A DNA stretch of 47,799 nucleotides from contig JADHPA010000002.1 in NCBI GenBank assembly GCA_016778675.1, positions 1-47,799 of the forward strand, read 5' to 3'. The notes beneath the pieces were generated by a model, which searched no databases, was not told the origin of the DNA, and saw only the letters and a list, made by a program, of their open reading frames with translations. This stretch comes from Candidatus Pelagibacter sp. (lineage in GTDB: Bacteria > Pseudomonadota > Alphaproteobacteria > Pelagibacterales > Pelagibacteraceae). The translations under genes and the position numbers were made by a program. Position 1 is the first letter of the stretch. Each line of letters opens with the position of its first letter. Shown one piece after another: positions 9,288 through 19,668 of this stretch.

Positions 9288-10225
9288 AATTTAAAAAACC
9301 AAAATTTTGGGACTATCAACGTCCAAATTTATTGTCATACATTTTGTTGCCACTAACTTTTCCTCTAATTTTAAATAATTTTCTCTTAAATAAAAAAAAA
9401 GATAAAAAAGAAGATCATAGGCCTAAAAAAATTTGTGTAGGAAATATATACGTAGGTGGCACAGCAAAAACACCATTGACAATAAAAATTTATCAAATTT
9501 TAAATAAACTTGACATTAATGCTTGCACTATAAAAAAGTTTTACAAAAGCCATTATGATGAACAAAAAATGCTAGCTGAAAAAACTATACTTTACTGTGA
9601 AAAAAATAGAATTGATGGACTTAATAAAGCAATTCTAGAAAACAAAGATGTGGCAATTTTTGATGATGGTCTACAAGATAGCTCAATAAATTACGATCTA
9701 AAAATTGTTTGCTTCAATGACTTAAAATTAATTGGAAATGGTTTTTTAATTCCTGCTGGACCTCTAAGAGAAAAAATAAATAGTATTTCAAAGTACGACA
9801 TGGCTTTTATTAATGGAAATGAGGTAGATAACTCTAAACTAAAGTTACTATTAAAAAGTTATAATGCTAATATTGAAATATTTGAGACCAACTATAGAGC
9901 TATAAATATTAAAGAATTTAATATTAACGATGAATATATTGTTTTTTCAGGCATAGGTAATCCTGATAGTTTTAAACAAACATTAATCAATAATAATATT
10001 AAGATAGCAAAAGAAATGATTTTTCCTGATCATTATAATTATACTCATAAGGATATTGACCAAATAAAATATCAGGCAAGAAAACTTAACTTAAAGATAT
10101 TAACTACTGAAAAAGATTATATTAAGATTAAATCAATCGATAGTAATGATATTAAATATTTAAAATTAGAGCTAGATATCAAGAATGAAGATAAGCTAAT
10201 AAATCATTTAAAAAAATATATATGA
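9284..10225 (+). CDS. lpxK: tetraacyldisaccharide 4'-kinase
   Basis: VGNIYVGGTAKTPLTIKI P-loop variant, IFDDGLQDSS, PAGPLREK, FSGIGNPDSF, TTEKDYIK. Confidence 0.93.
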   Translation: MKFKKPKFWDYQRPNLLSYILLPLTFPLILNNFLLNKKKDKKEDHRPKKICVGNIYVGGTAKTPLTIKIYQILNKLDINACTIKKFYKSHYDEQKMLAEKTILYCEKNRIDGLNKAILENKDVAIFDDGLQDSSINYDLKIVCFNDLKLIGNGFLIPAGPLREKINSISKYDMAFINGNEVDNSKLKLLLKSYNANIEIFETNYRAINIKEFNINDEYIVFSGIGNPDSFKQTLINNNIKIAKEMIFPDHYNYTHKDIDQIKYQARKLNLKILTTEKDYIKIKSIDSNDIKYLKLELDIKNEDKLINHLKKYI

Positions 10226-11082
10226 AATTAATAAAATATTTTTTTCAATTTATAATTATAATAACACTTCTTCTTTTATTTAGAATTTTGGGGCTTAAAA
10301 TTGCTTCATTTATCTCTAATAAAATTGCATCAAGTTTTGGACCTTTTTTTAGATCTAAAAATTTAATTAAATCAAATATTCTTAAAGCACTTCCACATTT
10401 AAGTCCTGAGGAATTAGATAAAATTTCAAAAAAGATGTGGGAAAATTATGGAAGAATACTTGCTGAATACGTTTTTATAAAAAATTTTAGAGGGCCCAAA
10501 TTTAATAATAATATAAAAGTTAAAGGTCAAGATGTGCTTGAAAAAATTAAGAAAGATAATGAGCCTGTTATATTTGTTTCAGGACATTTCAATAACTTTG
10601 AATTGATGGCTCTACATATTGAAAAATCAGGAATTAACCTCGCAGCAATTTATAGACCACTTAATAATAAATTTCTTAACTATATAATGGAGAGGGTTAG
10701 AAAAAAATATATTTGTAAAAATCAAATCAAAAAAGGAATTTCAGGTACTAAAAAATTGCTTAGTTTTTTCAAACAAAAAACTTCTATAGCGCTCATGATT
10801 GATCAAAGAGTTTCTCAAGGTATTAAGGCTAAATTATTTAATGATGAATGTTTTACAACTACTATTCCTGCACAATTTGTTAAAAAATTTAAATGCAAAA
10901 TAATCCCTGTTTATATTGAAAGAATACAGGGCACAAATTTCCAAATTACTATACATCAGCCAATAAATTTTTCAGGTGATGAAACAATTGAGTCGATAAC
11001 TTTAAACTTAAACGGTTTGTTAGAAAAAATGATTTTAAAAAATCCCGAACAATGGATTTGGTCTCATAATCGATGGAAATAA
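10222..11082 (+). CDS. lysophospholipid/lipid A acyltransferase (LpxL/HtrB family)
   Basis: SGHFNNFELMALHIEKSG, MIDQRVSQGI, NPEQWIWSHNRWK. Confidence 0.9.
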   Translation: MKLIKYFFQFIIIITLLLLFRILGLKIASFISNKIASSFGPFFRSKNLIKSNILKALPHLSPEELDKISKKMWENYGRILAEYVFIKNFRGPKFNNNIKVKGQDVLEKIKKDNEPVIFVSGHFNNFELMALHIEKSGINLAAIYRPLNNKFLNYIMERVRKKYICKNQIKKGISGTKKLLSFFKQKTSIALMIDQRVSQGIKAKLFNDECFTTTIPAQFVKKFKCKIIPVYIERIQGTNFQITIHQPINFSGDETIESITLNLNGLLEKMILKNPEQWIWSHNRWK

Positions 11083-11095
11083 GAGTTCTTTAAAG

Positions 11096-11284
11096 TTATT
11101 CACTTTCTCTTTTTTTTGCTGCCTCAACGTAAGAATAATATGGTTCTTGCAAATCCACATTCCAATAATTCAAAGTATTTAGATCAATCTTCTTGCCAGA
11201 TACTGCACAAATTACATGATCGCCCTCTTCAATAACTTCAAAATTATTTGGTAAATATCTTATTTTAGCTAATTTTTTATTCAT
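11096..11284 (-). CDS. DUF2093-like small protein
   Basis: ORF 11096-11344; the more plausible start is ATG at complement 11284 (MNKKLAKIRYLPNNFEVIEEGDHVICAVSGKKIDLNTLNYWNVDLQEPY), since the longer form overlaps the divergent purD start. Confidence 0.7.
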   Translation of the reverse strand: MNKKLAKIRYLPNNFEVIEEGDHVICAVSGKKIDLNTLNYWNVDLQEPYYSYVEAAKKRESE

Positions 11285-11305
11285 TTTTAGTTTATATATT
11301 CTTAC

Positions 11306-12571
11306 ATGAATGTTGGAATAATTGGAAGCGGTGGAAGAGAACATGCAATGTGTAAAGAAATTAAGAGATCCTCAAAAGTAAACAAAATTTATTGTTTTCC
11401 AGGAAATGCTGGCACATCTGAACTAGCAGAAAATATTGAAATAGATATTTCTGATTTTATTAGAATTAAAGAATTTTCACTTTCTAATAAAATAAAATTA
11501 ATTATAGTTGGTCCTGAAAAACCATTAGTTGATGGAATAGTTGATTTTTTCAAGAATACAAAAATAAATATTTTTGGTCCTGACAGAATATCATCTCAGC
11601 TTGAGGGCTCTAAGATATTTACCAAAAAAATCTGTGAAACTTATAAAATTCCTACTGCTAAGTTTGGTGTTTTTAAAAATTCTAGTGAGGCTATTACATT
11701 TTTAAATAAAACCTCATTTCCAATTGTAATTAAAGCAGATGGGCTTGCATCTGGTAAAGGTGTTTATATTTGTGAAAATAAGAGTGAAGGCAATATTGCT
11801 ATTGAAGAAATATTTAATGGAAAATTTGGAGTAGCTAAAAACTTATTAATTGAAGAATTTCTCAAGGGTGAAGAAATGAGTTTTTTTGTAATTAGTGATG
11901 GTAAGGAAATTAAAAATTTTGAAACAGCACAAGATCATAAAAGAGTACTTGAAGGCGACAAAGGGAGCAATACTGGAGGCATGGGGGCTTATTCTCCATC
12001 ACGATTAATTAATGAAAAACTTGAAAAAAAAATTTTAACAAAAATAATAAAGCCAACAATTAATGCATTAAAAGACATGGGTTCTAATTACAAAGGATTT
12101 TTGTATGCAGGATTGATGATAGTTGATGGAGAACCATTTTTAATAGAATATAATGTTAGAATGGGAGATCCTGAGTGCCAAACTATTTTACCAAAATTGA
12201 AAACAGATTTTTTAGAAATTATAGAAGCATGCTGTAATGAAAACTTAAGAAGTTTGAAGATAGAATGGCATGACCAGAAAAGTTTATGTATTGTGCTTTG
12301 CTCAAAAGGTTATCCTAATGAGTATAATAAAAACATATTGATTGAAAATTTTGATAAACTTAATTTAAATAAGGGAGACTTTATTTATCATGCAGGCACA
12401 AAAAAAATTAATGATAAAATATATTCTAACGGTGGTAGAGTTATGAACTTTGTAAGTTTATCTTCTAGCTTTAAGGAAAGTAGAAATAGAATATACAGTC
12501 ATATTAAAGCACTAAATTGGAACAGTGGTTTTTTTAGGAAAGATATTGGATATAAAGTAATTAATGAATGA
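11306..12571 (+). CDS. purD: phosphoribosylamine--glycine ligase
   Basis: MNVGIIGSGGREHAM..., VGPEKPLVDGI, IKADGLASGKGV, EYNVRMGDPECQ. Confidence 0.97.
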   Translation: MNVGIIGSGGREHAMCKEIKRSSKVNKIYCFPGNAGTSELAENIEIDISDFIRIKEFSLSNKIKLIIVGPEKPLVDGIVDFFKNTKINIFGPDRISSQLEGSKIFTKKICETYKIPTAKFGVFKNSSEAITFLNKTSFPIVIKADGLASGKGVYICENKSEGNIAIEEIFNGKFGVAKNLLIEEFLKGEEMSFFVISDGKEIKNFETAQDHKRVLEGDKGSNTGGMGAYSPSRLINEKLEKKILTKIIKPTINALKDMGSNYKGFLYAGLMIVDGEPFLIEYNVRMGDPECQTILPKLKTDFLEIIEACCNENLRSLKIEWHDQKSLCIVLCSKGYPNEYNKNILIENFDKLNLNKGDFIYHAGTKKINDKIYSNGGRVMNFVSLSSSFKESRNRIYSHIKALNWNSGFFRKDIGYKVINE

Positions 12572-13134
12572 GAATTATTTCAGGTAACCTCAAAGGTAAA
12601 AAAATTTTATCCCCTAAAAATGAATTAACAAGACCTCTTAAGGATTTAACTAAAGAGTCAATTTTCAATTTAATTAAACATTCAAAGTTATTAGATTGTA
12701 AACTTGAAAATGCAAATGTACTTGATTTATTTGCTGGAGTGGGCTCATTTGGTCTCGAGTGTTTATCTAGAGGAGCTCAATCAGTTACTTTTTTTGAGAA
12801 TTATAAAGAAGCATTAATTATTTTAAAAAAAAACATAAGTATCATGAAGCAACAAAATTTTTCAGAAGTTATTGAAAAAAATATTTTTTTAGAAAATACG
12901 TTTAAATATTTAAACAAAAAATATGATATAATATTTATGGATCCTCCTTATAAAGAAAAAAAAGTGCCCGATATTCTGAATAAAATCATCAAATTAAATT
13001 TATTAAAAGAAAATGGGGTAATAATAATTCATAGGCATAAAAAGGAAAAAGACTTATTTCCCAAAGAGTTCAAAATCATAATAAGTAAAATTTATGGTAT
13101 TTCAAAAATTATCTTTGGTAATAAATTAGATTAA
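12568..13134 (+). CDS. rsmD: 16S rRNA (guanine966-N2)-methyltransferase
   Basis: MRIISGNLKGKKI, LDLFAGVGSFGLECLSRGA, IIFMDPPYKEKK. Confidence 0.93.
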   Translation: MRIISGNLKGKKILSPKNELTRPLKDLTKESIFNLIKHSKLLDCKLENANVLDLFAGVGSFGLECLSRGAQSVTFFENYKEALIILKKNISIMKQQNFSEVIEKNIFLENTFKYLNKKYDIIFMDPPYKEKKVPDILNKIIKLNLLKENGVIIIHRHKKEKDLFPKEFKIIISKIYGISKIIFGNKLD

Positions 13135-14283
13135 TATTTTTTTTGTTTCTTTTTTTATTAATTCAACAGAGGGTTGATCAAAAGGATTAACGTTTAAAGA
13201 TCTTCCTAATAAAATTGTTTCCAAAATAAAAAAACAGAAAAGTTCACCTAGTGATTTTTCATCTCGTTTTAAAACTTTAAAACTTCTAAATGGAATTTTT
13301 CTTTTATTAAAAACTTTTTCACTAGCAAGCATTTGGGAGTGTTTAATTTTTTGTATTGATTGATTTTTTAAATATCTATGGCTAGATAAAATATTATTAT
13401 TATCTATTTTTACATCTTTGTTATCTAAAGTATTAAAAAAAGTATAAAAACTTTTTTTGGGACCATCTAAATAAAGTTGCATTAGACTATGATTGTCTTT
13501 TGGCATGGACGATACAACAGGCAACAGCCCTTTTGATTTTTTACCTAAACTTTCAGCTATTAACTGTTGGTACCATTTAAATAAATTTTCTGATTGTTCA
13601 TCATAATTCAAAATTATAGACGCAAACTTACCATTATTAATAAAATGCAAGGTTGCTACTACGTTATTAATGAGATTATTAATGAAAATTTTATTTTTAA
13701 TAATATTATTAAACTGTTTAAATTTATTTTCATTTAAATTCATTAATTCTGCAGGCAGCATTCCAACCTCTGACAGTACGGAATATCTTCCACCTATATA
13801 ATTCTTATGTTCAAATATTTCAGATTTTAATTGCCCCACCAGGTTTGTTAGGTAACTTTTTTTATCCTCAGTAATTATGATATTGTGATCTTTATTTTTT
13901 ATTAATGTATTTGAATTTACTATTGTTTCTAAAGTGTTTCCAGATTTGGATATAATTAAATTTAAATTAATTTTTTTATTTTTTAAATAATTTTCACTAT
14001 TTTTTAAATCATTTACAAAATAAAAATTTTTTTTAATTTTTTTTTTTAGAAAACTATGAATTGCTTCTGAACCAAGTATTGATCCTCCCATACCAATAAT
14101 TCTTATATTGGAAAATTTTTTATACTTAACAAGTGTTTTTTTTGAATAACTATATTTATAATTTGGTTTTAATGTTTCTAAAAATGAAGGCTGATTTTTT
14201 AATAGGTTCTTAAAAAGATTTTTAACTATCTTGTTTTTTTTGAATTTTTTAAAATTTTTAAAATTAATATTCTTAGTTAGCAT
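13126..14283 (-). CDS. pgi: glucose-6-phosphate isomerase (short, divergent form)
   Basis: IIGMGGSILGSEAI, ISKSGNTLETI, GGRYSVLSEVGMLPA, QQLIAESLGKKSKGLLPVVS. Confidence 0.88.
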   Translation of the reverse strand: MLTKNINFKNFKKFKKNKIVKNLFKNLLKNQPSFLETLKPNYKYSYSKKTLVKYKKFSNIRIIGMGGSILGSEAIHSFLKKKIKKNFYFVNDLKNSENYLKNKKINLNLIISKSGNTLETIVNSNTLIKNKDHNIIITEDKKSYLTNLVGQLKSEIFEHKNYIGGRYSVLSEVGMLPAELMNLNENKFKQFNNIIKNKIFINNLINNVVATLHFINNGKFASIILNYDEQSENLFKWYQQLIAESLGKKSKGLLPVVSSMPKDNHSLMQLYLDGPKKSFYTFFNTLDNKDVKIDNNNILSSHRYLKNQSIQKIKHSQMLASEKVFNKRKIPFRSFKVLKRDEKSLGELFCFFILETILLGRSLNVNPFDQPSVELIKKETKKILI

Positions 14284-14600
14284 TAATTATTCTTAATATT
14301 TTTTAATACAAAATCCTCTGCCGTTTTATTTGATTTATTTGTTTCACTAATAGTTTGACTTTTAATGCTTAAAATTTTTTCTATATCTATCTCTTCCTCT
14401 AATTGTATATTTTCTTCATCTTTATCTTTTGGTTGTGGTAGTTCTAAAAATTTTGGTGGTAAAACTAGTGGACTTTTTTTTTGAACCAAAAACTCATCAC
14501 TATTTTCAGATTTTTTACCACTAAGTCCATCTTTGATTGACTGACAAGAAAGTCCAACTAGTGCAACTAAAAGAATTAAAATTATATTATTTATTTTCAT
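14283..14600 (-). CDS. small lipoprotein, DUF3035-like
   Basis: Lipobox LVGLSC near N-terminus; DEFLVQKKSPLVLPPKFLELPQP pattern; downstream of lspA. Confidence 0.7.
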   Translation of the reverse strand: MKINNIILILLVALVGLSCQSIKDGLSGKKSENSDEFLVQKKSPLVLPPKFLELPQPKDKDEENIQLEEEIDIEKILSIKSQTISETNKSNKTAEDFVLKNIKNN

Positions 14601-15087
14601 TTTTTAAATGTTTATCTAAAATTATTTCTACTAAAATAAGGCAAATTACCCCAAAAGAAATAAAAATATCTGCCACATTAAAAATAAACCAATGAAAATT
14701 ATTTACATGAAAGTCAATGAAATCTGGTACTGCAGAGTAATATAACCTATCAAATAAGTTGCTAATTGCACCTCCAAATATAAAGGAAAAAAAGTAAACC
14801 CTCATATCTTTTGTTTTTATAATGATGAATAAAATAACAATGGAAATTATTACAATCAATCCTGTAATTAAGTTATATATTTGGCTTTGCTCAAAGTTTA
14901 ACAATCCAAATGCTATTCCTTTATTCCAAACTAGATATATGTTGAAAAAAGATGTTATAAAAATATCTACATGATTGTGTATTTCGGCTAAGCTTAAAAC
15001 ATATAATTTTGTAAACCTATCTAGCAAAAAAATAGTTAAAATTATTATTCCACAATAAAATAGTTTCTTTTTATTGGCTTGCATCAT
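14587..15087 (-). CDS. lspA: lipoprotein signal peptidase II
   Basis: DRFTKL, NKGIAFGLL, GGAISNLFDRLYYSAVPDFIDFH, FNVADIFISFG catalytic motifs. Confidence 0.96.
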   Translation of the reverse strand: MMQANKKKLFYCGIIILTIFLLDRFTKLYVLSLAEIHNHVDIFITSFFNIYLVWNKGIAFGLLNFEQSQIYNLITGLIVIISIVILFIIIKTKDMRVYFFSFIFGGAISNLFDRLYYSAVPDFIDFHVNNFHWFIFNVADIFISFGVICLILVEIILDKHLKNENK

Positions 15088-15089
15088 TT

Positions 15090-17822
15090 TTAATTTTTAT
15101 GTCTAAGACAGCCATTTTTAATAATTTTCCAGCAAACAACACATTTTTCTCCTACTGCTTTTTTGGTTTGTACAGTTGTTTCATTGTTTGTGCTTTCAAT
15201 AATTTCTACTGCTGAGGTTATACAAAGTTCAGACATGTCAATATCCTTTGTTAATTCCTTCAGGTTTTTATTAAGATTTATTACAAGATTTGCTTCTAAA
15301 CTTGAGCCTATTTCTTTACTTGCTCTTTTTGTTTCAATGCTAACATTACAAACATCTCTTATTTTCTTTAATTCAATCCACTTTTTATTTAATTGATCGT
15401 TTTCAAAAAATTTTGGAAATTTCATGAATTTTTCAAGATGAATACTTTTTTCATCTTTATTAATTAATTTGAAAATTTCTTCAGTTGTAAATGATAAAAT
15501 TGGCGCAAACCATTTGCTTAAAGACTCAAGCAATATATTCAAAACTATAATACAACTTTTTCTTCTATCTGAGTCTTTGCTATCACAATACAAAGCATCT
15601 TTTCTGATATCAAAATAAAATGCAGATAAATCTACAGTACAAAAATTCAATAGTTCTTTGTAAAGATTATGAAAATCATATGATTTAAAATAATTATTAA
15701 AGTTTTTATTTAATTCAAAAACTCTATGAAGGATGTATTGCTCTAATTCTGGCAATTGATTCAAATCTAATTTTTCTAAATCTACTTTTTTAAAATTATC
15801 ATTTAAATTTCCTAATAAATATCTAAAGGTATTTCTAATTTTTCTATAAGAGTCTGCGTGTTGTTCTAAAATTGAATAATCTATTCTTAAATCTTCTGCA
15901 TAATTTGATGACGCAACCCAAATTCTTAAAATATCTGCACCATATTTTTTTAATATATCTTCAGGTGCAATTACATTTCCTAAAGATTTAGACATTTTAA
16001 GTCCCTTGCCGTCGACTACGAATCCATGTGATAAAATAGCTTCATAAGGAGCTCTACCTCTAGTTCCACAAGACTCTAATAATGACGAATGAAACCAACC
16101 CCTATGTTGATCAGAACCTTCAAGATACATTGAAGCGGGCCATTGCAAATCTTCTCTTTTTTCTAAAACAAATGAGTGGGTGCAGCCACTATCAAACCAA
16201 ACCTCAACAATATCACTCATCTTATCATAATCTTCTGCCTTATACTTGCTGCCCAAAAATCTTTGTGGGTTGTCTGAAAACCAACAGTCAGAACCTTCTT
16301 TTTCATAGATGCTTGCAATATTTTCGTTTACTTCATCATCAACCAAAACTTCTTTGGTGGTTTTATGAATAAATATTGGTAGAGGTACTCCCCATACTCT
16401 TTGTCTTGATACACACCAATCTGGCCTCGTCTCAATCATTGCTTTTATCCGCTCTCTTCCTTTATCTGGATAGAAAGTAGTGTCATCTAAAGCTTTTAAT
16501 GCTTTCTTTCTAAGTCCATGGCTTTCCATTGAGATAAACCATTGAGGAGTTGCTCTATGAACAAGAGGTGCTTTCGATCTCCATGAATGTGGATATGAAT
16601 GAATTAATTCTCCACTAGATAACAATTTTTTTTCTGCTTTTAACTTTTCAATTACAATTGGGTTAGCTTTAAAAATGTGAATACCATCAAATAAAGGTAG
16701 GTTCTTAGTATATTTTCCATCGCCATCGACAGTCTCTATTGCTTTAATTCCATGATTTAAACAAAGATTAAAATCGTCTGGTCCATGACTTGGCGCACAG
16801 TGTACAATTCCTGTTCCTTGTTCTGTTGTAACAAATCTAGCCTCAAGCATTGGAACATCATAGTTATAACCAAGTGCTAAAAAAGGATGACTACAAATTG
16901 TGTCTTTAAAATCACTTCCCTTAATTTTTTTTAGTTCTTTATAGTCATTAATATTACAGTCTTTAATAACAGACTCTAGTAAGGCTTCTGCTACCACTAT
17001 TTTTTTACCTTTAAAATCACCTTCATTATTTAATTGAATGATTAGATAATCGAGAGCCTCGTTATAAGCTAAAGCCTTATTTGCTGGTATGGTCCAAGGT
17101 GTTGTTGTCCAAATTATAATTTGAGCTCCTTCTAGTTCTTTTAAATTTGTTTTTACAACTGGAAAGGCTGTATAAATTGTATCAGATTTATGATCTTGAT
17201 ACTCTACCTCAGCATCAGCCAATGCAGTTTTTTCAACAGTTGACCAAAGAACAGGCTTAAAGCCTTTATATAAACTTCCTTCTTTTAAAAACTTTCCTAA
17301 TTCTCTTACAATTTGAGCTTCAGCTTCAAAACTCATTGTTGCATAATGGTTGTCCCAATCTCCAACAACGCCTAATCTTTTAAATTGTGTTTTGTGCACT
17401 TCAATCCATTTTTCAGCAAACTCTCTACATTCTTTTCTAAATTCAGTAATTGGAACTTCATTTTTGTTTTTTTTGTTTTTTTTGTATTGCTCTTCAATTT
17501 TCCATTCGATGGGTAGTCCATGACAATCCCAACCTGGAACATATACTGAGTCTTTTCCATCCATTTGATGAAATTTAACAATAATATCTTTTAATATTTT
17601 ATTTAGAGCAGTACCCATATGAATATTGCCATTTGCATATGGTGGTCCATCATGAAGAATAAATTTTTCTTTTCCTTTGTTGGATTTTCTTAACTCTTTA
17701 TAGAGATCAATTTTTTTCCAATATTCTAAAATTTCAGGCTCTTTATTTTGTAAATTAGCTTTCATTGAGAAAGCTGTTTTTGGTAAATTGATATGTTCTT
17801 TACTCATTTTAACTTTTAGCAA
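15090..17822 (-). CDS. ileS: isoleucyl-tRNA synthetase
   Basis: HDGPPYANGNIHMGTALNKILKD (HIGH region), WSTVEKTALADAEVEY, GLKMSKSLGNVI (KMSKS). Confidence 0.97.
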   Translation of the reverse strand: MLKVKMSKEHINLPKTAFSMKANLQNKEPEILEYWKKIDLYKELRKSNKGKEKFILHDGPPYANGNIHMGTALNKILKDIIVKFHQMDGKDSVYVPGWDCHGLPIEWKIEEQYKKNKKNKNEVPITEFRKECREFAEKWIEVHKTQFKRLGVVGDWDNHYATMSFEAEAQIVRELGKFLKEGSLYKGFKPVLWSTVEKTALADAEVEYQDHKSDTIYTAFPVVKTNLKELEGAQIIIWTTTPWTIPANKALAYNEALDYLIIQLNNEGDFKGKKIVVAEALLESVIKDCNINDYKELKKIKGSDFKDTICSHPFLALGYNYDVPMLEARFVTTEQGTGIVHCAPSHGPDDFNLCLNHGIKAIETVDGDGKYTKNLPLFDGIHIFKANPIVIEKLKAEKKLLSSGELIHSYPHSWRSKAPLVHRATPQWFISMESHGLRKKALKALDDTTFYPDKGRERIKAMIETRPDWCVSRQRVWGVPLPIFIHKTTKEVLVDDEVNENIASIYEKEGSDCWFSDNPQRFLGSKYKAEDYDKMSDIVEVWFDSGCTHSFVLEKREDLQWPASMYLEGSDQHRGWFHSSLLESCGTRGRAPYEAILSHGFVVDGKGLKMSKSLGNVIAPEDILKKYGADILRIWVASSNYAEDLRIDYSILEQHADSYRKIRNTFRYLLGNLNDNFKKVDLEKLDLNQLPELEQYILHRVFELNKNFNNYFKSYDFHNLYKELLNFCTVDLSAFYFDIRKDALYCDSKDSDRRKSCIIVLNILLESLSKWFAPILSFTTEEIFKLINKDEKSIHLEKFMKFPKFFENDQLNKKWIELKKIRDVCNVSIETKRASKEIGSSLEANLVINLNKNLKELTKDIDMSELCITSAVEIIESTNNETTVQTKKAVGEKCVVCWKIIKNGCLRHKN

Positions 17823-18723
17823 CTTTTAAATCACTTTGAATTTGTTTTTTTAATTGATCAACTTTTTTGAACTTTTTTTCTTTTCTTATAAATTTTGTGA
17901 ACTCCACTGATAAGTGCTTATTATAAAGATTTCCAGAAAAATTAAAAATATGAACTTCTAATAATATTTTTTTTTGGTTAAAAGTTGGCCTATATCCCAG
18001 ATTAGCTATAGCTTTAAGAGATTTTTTTGAATTTTTTTGCTTCACATTAACCGCATAAACCCCCGGCATTGATATGACATAATCTTTTATATCTATGTTG
18101 CATGTTGGAAATCCAATTTTTTTTCCTTGTTGTCTTCCTTTTTGAACTATTCCTTCAATTGACCAATTTCTACTTAAAAACTTGTTAGCTTTTTTTAAAT
18201 CTCCTTTTTCTAAAAGAGATCGAATGTAGGTTGATGAGATAACTTTTTTATTTAAAATTAATGGTTGAGGTTTGACTATTTTGTAGTGATATTTTTTTTC
18301 ATTTTTTATTAGTTGCTTTACGTTACCCTCTCTTTTATTACCAAACCTAAAGTTATCACTTACGAATATATATTTTGCTTTCAATTTTTTTGACAAAATT
18401 TCTTTTATAAAAAAATCAGATTTTATTAATGAAAATTTTTTATCAAATTTTTTAGTTATAATAAAATCTACCCCTAGATTTTCTAAAATTATATTTTTTT
18501 GATTTATGTTTGAAATTCTAAAATTTTTAAAACCTTTATTAAAAAACATTTTGGGCATTGGCTCAAAAGTTAAAACCCCAATTTTTAAATTAAATTTTTT
18601 TTTATAATTATTAGCTTGTTTAAATAATTTTTGATGTCCCAAATGAACCCCATCAAAATTTCCAATCAAAATGATTGAATTTTTATGATTATTAGAAACA
18701 TTAAAATTTTTATATAGCTTCAT
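17809..18723 (-). CDS. ribF: bifunctional riboflavin kinase/FAD synthetase
   Basis: IGNFDGVHLGHQKLF, SSTYIRSLLEKGDLKKANKFLSRNWSIEG, GFPTCNI, GVYAVNV. Confidence 0.95.
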   Translation of the reverse strand: MKLYKNFNVSNNHKNSIILIGNFDGVHLGHQKLFKQANNYKKKFNLKIGVLTFEPMPKMFFNKGFKNFRISNINQKNIILENLGVDFIITKKFDKKFSLIKSDFFIKEILSKKLKAKYIFVSDNFRFGNKREGNVKQLIKNEKKYHYKIVKPQPLILNKKVISSTYIRSLLEKGDLKKANKFLSRNWSIEGIVQKGRQQGKKIGFPTCNIDIKDYVISMPGVYAVNVKQKNSKKSLKAIANLGYRPTFNQKKILLEVHIFNFSGNLYNKHLSVEFTKFIRKEKKFKKVDQLKKQIQSDLKVAKS

Positions 18724-18726
18724 ATT

Positions 18727-19545
18727 TTACCATTTTAATTCTGTTTGGATGAAGTTTACAATAACCTCATATTTCTTTGAAACCAAATCTATACCTTCTT
18801 TTTTAATTTCATCTTTATGAATACCATTTGCTATAATTAAAGAATCATAATTTAAAAGATTTGCACCTTTAATATCAGTATTTAAATTATCACCGATTGA
18901 TAATACTTTTTTTCCCTGATTGTTAATTGCTTGATTATATACTTCAGGAAATGGTTTTCCAAAATATATAACCTCACCACCCAATTTTTCAAAAACTAAT
19001 GCTACTGATCCTGCACACAATTCTCTTTTGTGACCTCTATCTACAATCAAGTCAGGATTTGTACATATCATTTTTTTATTAATCTGATCTTTAAATAGTT
19101 CTTTATAAAAATTTAAATTGTCACCCTGCTCTTCAAACAAACCTGTGCAAAGCAAATATTTGCTTTCTTCAATTTCTAATGTCTTATTTTTTTTAAAGTC
19201 TAAGAATAAATCAAAATCTCTTGGTGGACCAACATGATAAAACTTATCTTCTAATAAATTTTTTTTTAAATAATTTAATGATGCTTCTCCAGATGAATAA
19301 ACTTTTTTTCTTATTTCTTTATTCATACCCATCTTTTCTAGAAATGAATTTACCGTCTTATTGGGTCTTGGTGCATTAGTCAAAAGCACATAATCTTTTT
19401 TTGATTTAGTAATTTGCTTTAACGTTTTAACTGCTTCCTTATGAAGGGTGATGCCATTATGTACTACGCCCCATAAATCAATATAAAAAATATCATAATT
19501 CTCAACAATTGAACTCAATCCCTCTTTATCTAAATTCTTAGCCAT
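18727..19545 (-). CDS. TIGR01459-type HAD hydrolase
   Basis: IDLWGVVHNG, LLTNAPRP, YFGKPFPEVYNQA, SIGDNLNTDIKGAN. Confidence 0.88.
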   Translation of the reverse strand: MAKNLDKEGLSSIVENYDIFYIDLWGVVHNGITLHKEAVKTLKQITKSKKDYVLLTNAPRPNKTVNSFLEKMGMNKEIRKKVYSSGEASLNYLKKNLLEDKFYHVGPPRDFDLFLDFKKNKTLEIEESKYLLCTGLFEEQGDNLNFYKELFKDQINKKMICTNPDLIVDRGHKRELCAGSVALVFEKLGGEVIYFGKPFPEVYNQAINNQGKKVLSIGDNLNTDIKGANLLNYDSLIIANGIHKDEIKKEGIDLVSKKYEVIVNFIQTELKW

Positions 19546-19615
19546 AATGGGAGGTATAGCTTATTAAAATCACAATTTCTCTCGTTTTTTGACCCACATA
19601 TTTTTTTAACCAAAC

Positions 19616-19643
19616 CTTGAAATAGTTAGCCTAATAGCTATAT
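19616..19643 (+). promoter_or_regulatory. candidate heat-shock (sigma32/RpoH) promoter of groESL
   Basis: CTTGAAA (19616-19622) - 14 nt - GCTATAT (19637-19643), 25 nt upstream of the likely groES ATG at 19669. Confidence 0.6.
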
Positions 19644-19668
19644 GAGTCGCACAATAAAAGGAGAATTT

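Noticed and set aside
15163-17581. Overlapping ORFs inside ileS (15163-15396, 16082-16372, 17372-17581)
   Set aside because: Embedded in a clear IleS coding frame; no recognisable protein features
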